Shown here: piece by piece, positions 1 to 6,058 of the stretch
How the letters are laid out: each line of letters opens with the position of its first letter
How positions within the stretch are numbered: the first letter of the stretch is position 1
Assembly: GCA_026418215.1 (NCBI GenBank)
Contig: JAOABT010000450.1
Location: 1-9,270 of the forward strand
DNA: 9,270 bases
Direction: 5' to 3'
Origin: Clostridia bacterium
GTDB lineage: Bacteria > Bacillota > Clostridia > DSM-8532
Translations under genes and position numbers: made by a program
The notes under the pieces: generated by a model
The model's input: the letters and a program-made list of their open reading frames with translations, nothing else
What the model was told of the DNA's origin: nothing
Databases searched by the model: none

Positions 1-75
1 ATAGAACACGGCCAGAAATGCAAGAAAAATATAAATGATAATGGTGCTTACTTTAATCTTTTTTATTTTTTTCAT
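1..75 (-). CDS. Amino terminus of a MalG/UgpE-type sugar ABC permease (partial)
   Basis: Twenty-five codons are visible before the window edge, beginning MKKIKKIKVSTIIIYIFLAF: a short basic leader followed by the start of a hydrophobic segment. This is the usual beginning of the second inner-membrane permease (MalG/UgpE/LacG type) of CUT1 carbohydrate importers. The identity rests mainly on context, because the gene immediately upstream ends like the first permease (MalF type) of the same kind of transporter and the two normally sit in tandem. The start at 75 is chosen because AGGAGG lies 9 bases ahead, overlapping the upstream stop codon. The ATG at 80 meets a stop after two codons. The gap to the upstream ORF is 13 bases, so the genes are co-transcribed and probably translationally coupled. 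The substrate cannot be told. Confidence 0.7.
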   Translation of the reverse strand, partial: MKKIKKIKVSTIIIYIFLAFLAVFY

Positions 76-88
76 CTCATTCACCCTC

Positions 89-691
89 CTACATCTCATA
101 GTTCTCAGATTTAAAACATCTGTTAATGATAAAGGTTACAATCAAGCACATAATCAGCAGCACTACTCCAATTGCACTGGCATAACCATATTTAAAGTCG
201 GTGGCTGATGACGGAAGGATGGAGCAAATGACATGCTCGTCCTTGATAAACTTATTGAGCATATAGCGCTCGATGGCCTTAGCCACCTGGTTTCGTTCAA
301 GATCCGTCATTTGGTCCATGATAGGCAAATCCTTTTGGATTGAATCCGAAAGGGTTATTTCCTTATTGACCGACAAAATTTCAGAGGTCTTAAGATCCAG
401 ATACTCCCCAGTCCTGTTCACAAGCTCTGCAGAATAGGATTCAATCTTGCTGACCACGGCGCTTCCGGACATAGAAACGGCAAGATAGCCAATACAAGCA
501 AGGGGGATGATGGATAGGACTAAAAATGAGATAATCAGTCGGGTTTGAATTTTTGTTTTTCTTAAGACTGCCTTTTTAAGGCTATATTCACAATGCTTTT
601 TTTCAGGCCTCGTGTTGTTCTGCTCCTTTAAAGCTGCGTCCTTGGAAGAATGTTTTTCCTTTTCATGCTTCTTCTGTACGACAGGTTTCAT
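89..691 (-). CDS. Chimeric ORF: YesM-type histidine kinase amino terminus joined in frame to a MalF-type permease carboxy terminus
   Basis: This 200-residue ORF has a charged, Lys/Glu/His-rich leader (residues 1-50), a first membrane segment (about 52-72) and an extracytoplasmic stretch (73-~160). The motif KIQTRLIISFLVLSIIPL followed by a KIESYS..L segment is the classic start of Cache-containing YesM-like sensor kinases. From about residue 163 it changes character: DFKYGYASAIGVVLLIMC is the typical last transmembrane helix of MalF/UgpA-type permeases, ending in a short basic tail. No dimerisation His, N-box or ATPase domain is present, so it cannot be a kinase, and the EAA loop and other permease helices are missing. 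I take the ATG at 691 because GAGGGGG sits just ahead; the ATG at 709 lacks this. The fusion keeps a plausible topology (in-TM-out-TM-in). It may be a relic of a deletion, an expressed novel membrane protein, or an assembly join. Family assignments are from motif memory. Confidence 0.7.
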   Translation of the reverse strand: MKPVVQKKHEKEKHSSKDAALKEQNNTRPEKKHCEYSLKKAVLRKTKIQTRLIISFLVLSIIPLACIGYLAVSMSGSAVVSKIESYSAELVNRTGEYLDLKTSEILSVNKEITLSDSIQKDLPIMDQMTDLERNQVAKAIERYMLNKFIKDEHVICSILPSSATDFKYGYASAIGVVLLIMCLIVTFIINRCFKSENYEM

Positions 692-714
692 GGAGGCCCC
701 CTCTTTCATTTACC

Positions 715-736
715 GCCTAAGCGCTTTCGCTCAGGC
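715..736 (-). other. Stem-loop just upstream of the chimeric ORF
   Basis: On the minus strand GCCTGAGCG and CGCTTAGGC form a 9-bp stem (one G-U pair) around an AAAG loop. It ends about 10 bases before the GAGGGGG ribosome binding site of the ORF starting at 691. No T-run follows, so it does not look like an intrinsic terminator. It may affect translation or mRNA stability, or be part of a repeat family. Confidence 0.55.
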
Positions 737-744
737 TTTGTTCA

Positions 745-808
745 GCAACGCTGAGCCTTCCCGCCTTTTGTTTACGGCAAATTGTAAGACAGGAAGGCTA
801 AGCGTTGC
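745..808. repeat. Long imperfect inverted repeat between mmsB and the chimeric ORF
   Basis: Arms 745-763 and 790-808 are 19 bases each and pair with a single mismatch and one G-U on the minus strand, around a 26-base loop. The core arm is GCAACGCT(G/T)AGCCTTCC. The structure begins about 20 bases after the mmsB stop. It has no T-run on the minus-strand side, so it is a poor terminator for mmsB. On the plus strand a T6 run lies about 11 bases beyond, too far for a good terminator. It could be an mRNA 3' end stabiliser or a small intergenic repeat element. Confidence 0.6.
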
Positions 809-828
809 ATATGAAGTGTTTTTTGAGC

Positions 829-2004
829 TTACTTTCTCTTGTTTCTAGTCACAACGTCGAAGATTACGGCGAGAACCAGAACGGTACCTCTGATGGCGTA
901 CTGGAACGAGATATCCACGCCCATGAGGTTCATACCGTTTGTGAGCGAAGCCATAACCAAAGCGCCTACAATGGAGCCCGTCACCTTACCGACACCGCCG
1001 TTTGCAGAAACACCGCCGACATAGGCTGCTGCGATGGCGTCAAGCTCGAAAAGCGTACCGGCTGTGGTTGTAGCCGACTGAAGCCTTGAGGTATAGAGGA
1101 TACCGGAAAGGGCCGCAAGCATGCTCATGGAGCCGAACACGATGTAGGTAATCTTTCTGACGTTGATACCGGCTAGCTTAGCCGCTTCATCATTTCCGCC
1201 TACGGCGTAGATATGGCGTCCCAAGGTTGTTTTAGTCGTAACAAAGTGATAAACGGCTACAACGATAATGCAAACGACAACCGTCCAGGAAAGGCCATGA
1301 TAGCTGGCCAGTGTCCAGCAAAGATAGCCCACAATACCTGAAAGGAAGGCTGTCTTGATGATGAACATCGGGATGGATAATACCTCGAAGTTGTAGCGCA
1401 GCTTGTTGTTTCTGCTCTTGATGCCGCTGTAGATCAGGAAGAGAATAGCCAGAGCACCAATGATCAGCGTCAAGGTATGAATGGATTTGGAATTGTCGAT
1501 ATCGGGAATGAAATCATTTCCGATGGCATTGAAGCCCTTATTGGGAACAATAATGGTACCTGTTTTTTGTGTAACCATCAAAAGAAGACCTCTGAAGATC
1601 AGCATGCCTGCCAGGGTCGCAACAAAGGCAGGGATTCCGACTTTACCTACCAGGAAGCCATAAATAAGGCCGATCAACACACCAATAACCATGACGATGG
1701 GGATGACCAGCCATTCCGACATATGGTTCTTAGTCATAAAGATGGCTGCAACAGCACCCAGGAAGCCCGCCATAAAGCCTACCGACAAGTCAATGTGCTT
1801 GATGACGATGACAAGGGTCATACCAACCGCTAAAACCGCGATATAGCCTGTTTGGTTCAAGAGTGTACTGATGTTTCTGGCTGAAATGAAGAGTCCCTTG
1901 GTTGTGATGGCGAACGTGACGATGATGGCCAAAAGCGCTATGTACATGCCATATTCACGTATGTTCTTCTTCACCAGATTTCTCGATTCTTCAAGAATTG
2001 TCAT
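829..2004 (-). CDS. mmsB: Multiple-monosaccharide ABC transporter permease (GguB/MmsB type)
   Basis: This is the inner-membrane channel subunit of a CUT2 sugar importer, working with the double ATPase encoded just upstream and a ChvE-type binding protein. The 391-residue product is hydrophobic throughout, with roughly ten predicted membrane helices, and its length matches GguB-type permeases (about 400). Family signatures are visible: HIDLSVG (residues 70-76), IPAFVATLAGMLIFRG (124-139), the cytoplasmic coupling loop GRHIYAVGGNDEAAKLAGI (262-280) and ELDAIAAAYVGG (320-331). The central region around 190-260 is longer than in RbsC, as is usual for this subfamily. The start at 2004 follows GGAGGG at 8 bases, and this site overlaps the mmsA stop 13 bases away, implying coupled translation. 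The exact sugar cannot be read from the permease; the binding proteins nearby suggest pentoses or hexoses such as xylose, arabinose, galactose or glucose. Confidence 0.93.
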   Translation of the reverse strand: MTILEESRNLVKKNIREYGMYIALLAIIVTFAITTKGLFISARNISTLLNQTGYIAVLAVGMTLVIVIKHIDLSVGFMAGFLGAVAAIFMTKNHMSEWLVIPIVMVIGVLIGLIYGFLVGKVGIPAFVATLAGMLIFRGLLLMVTQKTGTIIVPNKGFNAIGNDFIPDIDNSKSIHTLTLIIGALAILFLIYSGIKSRNNKLRYNFEVLSIPMFIIKTAFLSGIVGYLCWTLASYHGLSWTVVVCIIVVAVYHFVTTKTTLGRHIYAVGGNDEAAKLAGINVRKITYIVFGSMSMLAALSGILYTSRLQSATTTAGTLFELDAIAAAYVGGVSANGGVGKVTGSIVGALVMASLTNGMNLMGVDISFQYAIRGTVLVLAVIFDVVTRNKRK

Positions 2005-2017
2005 GATTCTATCCCTC

Positions 2018-3538
2018 CTATACCGTAGCCATTTCCATTATTTTTTCTTCAGAGGCCTCGCTGGCCTTAATTTCCCCGGTTACCTTGCCTTCGGCCACAA
2101 CATATATTCTGTCGCTCATGCCAAGCACTTCAAGTAAATCCGAGGAAATCATGATGATGCTCATACCTTGCTCAACGAGTTTGTTCATAATGGTATAAAT
2201 CTCGTATTTCGCGCCGACATCGATACCGCGAGTGGGTTCATCGAGAATCAAGATATCCGGATCGGCGAACAACCATTTTGCGACCGAGACCTTTTGCTGG
2301 TTTCCGCCGCTTAAATTTCCGACGGTTTGCTCCACTGTAGGCGCTTTGATATTAATGGAGGCTTTATATTCATTCGCTACCTTAACCTCTTCGTTGTCGT
2401 TGATGACGCCGAGCTTAGCCAAGGCCTTGAGATTTGCCAGTGTAATATTCCTTTTAATATCCTGTATCAGTATGAGTCCATCACCCTTCCGGTCCTCGGT
2501 GACATAGGCCACACCGGCTTTGATGGCTTCACTGGGATGGTGGAAGGCTCTTTTCTTTCCTTTGATTATCAGGTCACCCTGGAGCTTGTACCCGCGGGGA
2601 TTGCCAAAAATACTCAGGGCCAGCTCTGTGCGACCGGCTCCCATAAGGCCCGATATGCCAACAATCTCGCCTTTTCTCACATTGATATTGACATTATGCA
2701 GAATTTTTCTGCCCTTTTGCGGATCATAGGCATTCCAGTTTCTGACCTCAAGGCACACATCGCCTATTTGGGGCTCCGGACGCTTGGGATAGATATTGTC
2801 AATCTCGCGGCCGACCATGTTCTTAATGATTTCATTTTCACTAACGGGAGCCTTGATGGCATCCAGCGAGCAGATGGTTTTTCCATCGCGCAGAACCGTA
2901 ATGGTGTCTGCTATGGAAATGACCTCTTTGAGCTTGTGCGAAATCATGATGGACGTTACGCCCTGCTGCTTGAGCTCTTTGATCAGCTTCAAGAGATTAA
3001 GGCTGTCGTCCTCATTTAAGGCGGCTGTCGGCTCGTCCAGAATCAAAAGCTTAACGTTTTTACTTAACGCCTTGGCAATTTCTACGAGCTGCTGGTTGCC
3101 TACACCCAAATCCTTGATCTTGGTGGAGGGATGGATGTTGACCCGCACCTTCCTTAAAACCTCTGAGGCTCTTTGAATGGTCTCATTTTCATCAATGACC
3201 ATTCCCTTTTTAATTTCGTGTCCTAAAAAGATGTTATCAAAGATGGTCATTTCCGGAATCAACGCCAGCTCTTGATAAATGATGGCGATACCGGCCTCTT
3301 CACTGTCACTGATTCCGTTAAACTTCTGAACGGCCCCATTTAAAACGATGTCCCCCTGGTAACTTCCGTGAGGGTAGACGCCGCTTAAGACCTTCATCAG
3401 CGTTGATTTTCCGGCACCATTTTCCCCGACAAGGCAATGGATTTCGCCTTTCTTAACCCGAAAGTTGACATTATCCAGTGCTTTGACTCCCGGAAATTGT
3501 TTAGAGATATTCTTCATCTCTAAAATATAACTTTCCAT
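2018..3538 (-). CDS. mmsA: Multiple-monosaccharide ABC transporter double ATPase (GguA/MmsA type)
   Basis: This 506-residue cytoplasmic protein has two fused nucleotide-binding domains and powers the CUT2 importer, as in XylG, RbsA and MglA. Domain 1 carries a full Walker A GENGAGKST (38-46), Q-loop Gln89, signature LGVGNQQ (144-150), Walker B LLILDEPT (164-171) and switch His201. Domain 2 has the degenerate P-loop GLMGAGRTEL typical of these importers, then a canonical LSGGNQQK signature and ILILDEPTRGID. Lacking the P-loop Lys in domain 2 is normal for the family, not a defect. The start ATG at 3538 has AAGGAG about 10 bases upstream, a slightly long spacing. The gene follows chvE after a hairpin-containing gap of 84 bases and precedes mmsB by 13 bases. 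The name mmsA/gguA rests on the neighbouring ChvE-like protein; xylG would be a reasonable alternative if the substrate proves to be xylose. Confidence 0.94.
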   Translation of the reverse strand: MESYILEMKNISKQFPGVKALDNVNFRVKKGEIHCLVGENGAGKSTLMKVLSGVYPHGSYQGDIVLNGAVQKFNGISDSEEAGIAIIYQELALIPEMTIFDNIFLGHEIKKGMVIDENETIQRASEVLRKVRVNIHPSTKIKDLGVGNQQLVEIAKALSKNVKLLILDEPTAALNEDDSLNLLKLIKELKQQGVTSIMISHKLKEVISIADTITVLRDGKTICSLDAIKAPVSENEIIKNMVGREIDNIYPKRPEPQIGDVCLEVRNWNAYDPQKGRKILHNVNINVRKGEIVGISGLMGAGRTELALSIFGNPRGYKLQGDLIIKGKKRAFHHPSEAIKAGVAYVTEDRKGDGLILIQDIKRNITLANLKALAKLGVINDNEEVKVANEYKASINIKAPTVEQTVGNLSGGNQQKVSVAKWLFADPDILILDEPTRGIDVGAKYEIYTIMNKLVEQGMSIIMISSDLLEVLGMSDRIYVVAEGKVTGEIKASEASEEKIMEMATV

Positions 3539-3569
3539 AGGCTAATCGCTCCTTAATGTGAGAATAAAG

Positions 3570-3606
3570 AGATGGGATAGCAACCTTTTGAATCACTATC
3601 CCATCT
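3570..3606 (-). terminator. Intercistronic stem-loop between chvE and mmsA (weak or partial terminator)
   Basis: AGATGGGATAG (3596-3606 on the minus strand) pairs perfectly over 11 bp with CTATCCCATCT (3570-3580), around a 15-base loop. It is followed by CTTTATTCTC, only a weak T-rich stretch. It begins 16 bases after the chvE stop codon and ends about 30 bases before the mmsA start. Such hairpins between a binding-protein gene and its transporter genes commonly give partial termination or protect the upstream message from 3' exonucleases, so the binding protein is made in excess. That role is inferred here. Confidence 0.7.
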
Positions 3607-3622
3607 GCTCAAGGTTCAATGC

Positions 3623-4786
3623 TTATTTCAGACCTGTGAAATCAGATGCCGGATAATAACCGGAGTCGATAAGGGTGGACTTGACATTGGCCTGGTCAAC
3701 AACGATAACGTCGGTTTGCTTAGCCTTGACCTTGGTCGCGCCGTTGTCATATTCGCCGGTGGTTTCAGGCTTGTTGCCCTTTAATACGGTTACAGCCATG
3801 TTGATAGCATCTGTTACAAGTGTACGGACATCCTTGAAGACTGTCATGGACTGCTTGCCGTCGATGATGTACTGAACGGAAGCCTTTTCAGCGTCCTGGC
3901 CAGTGATCTTGTAGCTGGTAACGTCCTTGTCAGCTGCGAATGCGTCTGCGATAGCACGAGCGGTACCATCGTTAGGAGCGAGGATGAAGACATTTCCCTT
4001 ATCAGCGGCGGGAGCAGCTGTCAGGTGAGCTTCAGCGAGGTTCTTGGCATCATTGAACTGCCAGTTGGTGGTAACCTGACCGATGATTTTGCCGAGCTCG
4101 TCACGGGAAAGCGTTGCCTTGTCCTTAAGTGCTACGGCTTCGCTGGAGTTCTTGATGACGAAGGTTCCGTCAGCGATCTTGGGCTGCAGAACACTCCAAG
4201 CGCCCTCGAAGAAGATGAATGCGTTATTATCGGAAGCAGCGCCTGCATAGAGGTAAAGAGGATTGCCGGTGCCCTTGGCGTTGTCAATGAGGTACTGGCC
4301 CTGAGCCTTACCTACTGCAAAGCTGTCGAAGGTTACATAGTAATCAACGGAAGCGGTGTTGGTGATCAAACGGTCATAAGAAATAACGGTGATGCCTTCC
4401 TTCTTGGCTTCATCAACAGCAGCTGCTGCAGCGGCGCCGTCCTGAGGGCAGATGATAAGTACCTTGATACCCTTGGCGATAAGAGCTTCAACGTTCTGCT
4501 TTTCCTTAGCGGAATCGCCCTGGCTGAAAAGGATTTCAACTTTATAGTCTGTGGATCTTAATGCATCGGTGAAGCGGGTCTCGTCTTGAACCCATCTGGG
4601 CTCATCCTTGGTAGGAAGCACGATACCGATGGAAGGACCATCATTGGAAGGAGCAGGTGTAGCGGAGTCAGAAGACTGAGGAGCTGTGCTGCTCGCGGAA
4701 GGGGTTGTGTTGGTGGTGGTTGTGCCGCAGGCAACTAACGAAACAGCCATGGCAAGCACAAGAATGGTAGCCAACAATTTTCTCAT
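3623..4786 (-). CDS. chvE: Multiple-monosaccharide-binding lipoprotein (ChvE type)
   Basis: This 387-residue binding protein captures a sugar outside the membrane and delivers it to MmsA/MmsB. The signal peptide MRKLLATILVLAMAVSLVAC has a good lipobox (LVAC, lipidated Cys20), followed by a Thr/Ser/Pro-rich tether (about 21-50). The mature part is a type I periplasmic-binding fold with segments I recognise from Agrobacterium ChvE: IGIVLPTKDEPRW, KGIKVLIICPQDG, ISYDRLI, YYVTFDSFAVG, DNNAFIFFEGAWSVLQPKI, TGQDAEKASVQYII and TVFKDVRTL, ending near DSGYY. The ORF stays open upstream to 4951, but the start at 4786 is clearly right: AGGAGG lies 8 bases ahead and the signal peptide begins there. The gene is first in its operon, behind a terminator and its own predicted promoter. 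ChvE-like proteins bind several aldoses (galactose, glucose, arabinose, xylose), so the true ligand is open. Confidence 0.94.
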   Translation of the reverse strand: MRKLLATILVLAMAVSLVACGTTTTNTTPSASSTAPQSSDSATPAPSNDGPSIGIVLPTKDEPRWVQDETRFTDALRSTDYKVEILFSQGDSAKEKQNVEALIAKGIKVLIICPQDGAAAAAAVDEAKKEGITVISYDRLITNTASVDYYVTFDSFAVGKAQGQYLIDNAKGTGNPLYLYAGAASDNNAFIFFEGAWSVLQPKIADGTFVIKNSSEAVALKDKATLSRDELGKIIGQVTTNWQFNDAKNLAEAHLTAAPAADKGNVFILAPNDGTARAIADAFAADKDVTSYKITGQDAEKASVQYIIDGKQSMTVFKDVRTLVTDAINMAVTVLKGNKPETTGEYDNGATKVKAKQTDVIVVDQANVKSTLIDSGYYPASDFTGLK

Positions 4787-4823
4787 TTTGGGTTCCTCCT
4801 TAAGTTTTGTTTGGGATGCTTTT

Positions 4824-4852
4824 ATCTTACTCTGAGACCCCCTTACCCACAA
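4824..4852 (-). promoter_or_regulatory. Candidate sigma-A-type promoter for chvE-mmsA-mmsB
   Basis: TTGTGG (4847-4852) and TAAGAT (4824-4829) are separated by exactly 17 bases on the minus strand. They would start transcription near 4817, giving a leader of about 30 bases with the AGGAGG site. Each box is a weak match (3 of 6 and 4 of 6), which fits a promoter needing an activator such as the YesN-type regulator nearby. A promoter is expected here because a strong terminator lies just upstream and chvE starts just downstream, but the exact boxes are uncertain. Confidence 0.45.
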
Positions 4853-4855
4853 TAA

Positions 4856-4916
4856 ATTGCATTGCCGACGTATACTTCTATATTGCTGTTCTTTTTTATT
4901 GCCCTTGGGACAAGGG
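4856..4916 (-). promoter_or_regulatory. GCAAT repeats and a small palindrome upstream of the chvE promoter (possible regulator binding region)
   Basis: On the minus strand GCAAT occurs at 4856-4860, 4861-4865, 4882-4886 and 4898-4902. Start spacings are 5, 21 and 16 bases, and the outermost pair is 42 apart. Two copies extend to the similar GCAATAAAAAAG and GCAATATAGAAG. AraC-family regulators usually bind direct repeats about 21 bases apart just upstream of the -35 box, which is where these lie. Next to them CCCTTG-TCC-CAAGGG (4902-4916) is a perfect 6-bp inverted repeat. That the YesN-type regulator binds here is inference. Confidence 0.35.
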
Positions 4917-4931
4917 GTGTTATTTTGCCGC

Positions 4932-4967
4932 AAAAAAAAGCTTGATGGCAATTTAAAACCATCAAGC
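4932..4967 (-). terminator. Strong intrinsic terminator after the xylF-like gene
   Basis: On the minus strand GCTTGATGG (4959-4967) and CCATCAAGC (4940-4948) form a perfect 9-bp stem around a 10-base loop, followed directly by eight T residues (4932-4939). It sits about 20 bases after the stop of the xylF-like gene. It therefore separates the sensing operon from chvE-mmsA-mmsB, which needs its own promoter. This is a textbook rho-independent terminator. Confidence 0.95.
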
Positions 4968-4987
4968 CCTACCTCGAAAATAAGTTT

Positions 4988-6052
4988 TCAGTCCTTATCC
5001 TTCCTGTAAACATCCTCTTTTAAGTGGAATCCGTCCTTAATGACCGTATCGTCAATATTGTCCTTGGTAACCGGTATGACATCGATCATCACATATGGTA
5101 CTGTAAAGTTTCCGTTGCTGATGGTAGTATCATGCGGCACCTGTTTTTTTTCAACCAGCAGCCTGCAGATGGTGATGGTCTGATCCACAAGGTTCTTGAT
5201 GGGCTTATATACCGTTAAAAGCTGTGTGCCCTCCACAATACGCTGGCAGGCCGCAAGGTCGGCATCATGCCCCACAACCTTGATCTTGCCTGAGAGCCTT
5301 GCAACCGATATGGCATCAATGGCCGCCCATGCGAGAGAATCGTTGGCGGCAATAATCGCCTTCACCTTGTCGCCGTCCTTTTTGAGAATCTCCGAGACGA
5401 AATCGAGGGCCTCTTCGCGCCTCCAGTCCTTGACCCAGATTTCACCCACAATGGTGATTTTCTTATCACCAATAAGGTCTTTAAGCTCGCTCATATAGCC
5501 TTTATTAAACATCTGACTGTTGTTGTCGGTTTCCGAGCCGTTCAAAATGATATAGCCGCCCTCGGGGACGACCTTTTTGATGGCCTCACCCATAACCTTT
5601 CCAACCTTGACGTTATCAAAGGAGACATAGACATCGACGTTGGCATTCCGAACCAGACGGTCGTAGGAAACCACAGGTATTCCGGCTTTCTTGGCGGCAT
5701 TGACGCAGCGTGCCGCATCCACACTGTCCTGCGGGGTGATCACCAGGACATCGATGCCCTTGGCAATCATCTCGTTGACCTGCTCGAATTGAAGGTCGCT
5801 GTCATTGTTGGCGTTTTTGACAATGACCTCAAACCCGGCCTGCTTGGCCTTGGCCGTGAAGATATCACGATCCTGAAGCCAACGATCCTCCTTAAGGGTC
5901 GCCATTGAAAAGCCAATGACGATCTTCTTATCCGGGTTAGATTGATTCGTCTTCGACGGAGAACCGCAAGCCGGGAATAGCAGTGTGCTGAGCATCAGGA
6001 GCGTAAGCAGCACCCTTTTAGCCATTTTCCTCGAAAGAGAATTCATAGGCAT
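4988..6052 (-). CDS. xylF: D-xylose-binding-type lipoprotein (XylF family)
   Basis: This 354-residue type I periplasmic-binding protein resembles E. coli XylF segment by segment: KEDRWLQDRDIF, GIDVLVITPQD, VSYDRLV, YVSFDNVKVG, DNNSQMF, AANDS, HDADLA, LLTVYKPI and KDNIDDTVIKDGFH. The last motif is particularly XylF-like. The Gln of the usual GQDAD is His here. A basic-hydrophobic signal ends at Cys29 with LFPAC, an atypical lipobox (Phe at -3, Pro at -2). The start is ambiguous: ATG at 6052 lies 4 bases from GAGG and ATG at 6046 lies 10 bases away. The gene follows the response regulator by 6 bases, its ribosome site overlapping that gene's stop, and a strong terminator follows it. Being co-transcribed with a kinase and regulator rather than with the importer, it may present xylose to the kinase, feed the MmsAB importer, or both. 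Confidence 0.88.
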   Translation of the reverse strand: MPMNSLSRKMAKRVLLTLLMLSTLLFPACGSPSKTNQSNPDKKIVIGFSMATLKEDRWLQDRDIFTAKAKQAGFEVIVKNANNDSDLQFEQVNEMIAKGIDVLVITPQDSVDAARCVNAAKKAGIPVVSYDRLVRNANVDVYVSFDNVKVGKVMGEAIKKVVPEGGYIILNGSETDNNSQMFNKGYMSELKDLIGDKKITIVGEIWVKDWRREEALDFVSEILKKDGDKVKAIIAANDSLAWAAIDAISVARLSGKIKVVGHDADLAACQRIVEGTQLLTVYKPIKNLVDQTITICRLLVEKKQVPHDTTISNGNFTVPYVMIDVIPVTKDNIDDTVIKDGFHLKEDVYRKDKD

Positions 6053-6058
6053 TCAGCC

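Noticed and set aside
692..709. Earlier ATG at 709 for the chimeric ORF
   Set aside because: It lacks a purine-rich site, and the GAGGGGG within these codons serves the ATG at 691.
745..808. Long inverted repeat as an intrinsic terminator for mmsB
   Set aside because: No T-run follows it on the minus strand, so I list it as a repeat or stem-loop only.
2327..3019. Plus-strand ORF of 230 codons inside the ATPase gene
   Set aside because: It is fully antisense to conserved ABC motifs of mmsA, with no family resemblance of its own.
2018..3538. Degenerate P-loop in the second ATPase domain as a sign of inactivation
   Set aside because: This change is normal in RbsA/XylG/MglA-type double ATPases.
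4787..4931. CcpA catabolite-control (cre) site in the chvE promoter region
   Set aside because: I looked for the cre consensus and found no convincing match; the CCCTTG palindrome does not fit it.
4787..4951. Upstream in-frame extension of the ChvE-type protein
   Set aside because: The extension covers the promoter region and the T-run of the terminator and puts 55 charged residues before a perfect lipoprotein signal; the AGGAGG site fixes the start at 4786.
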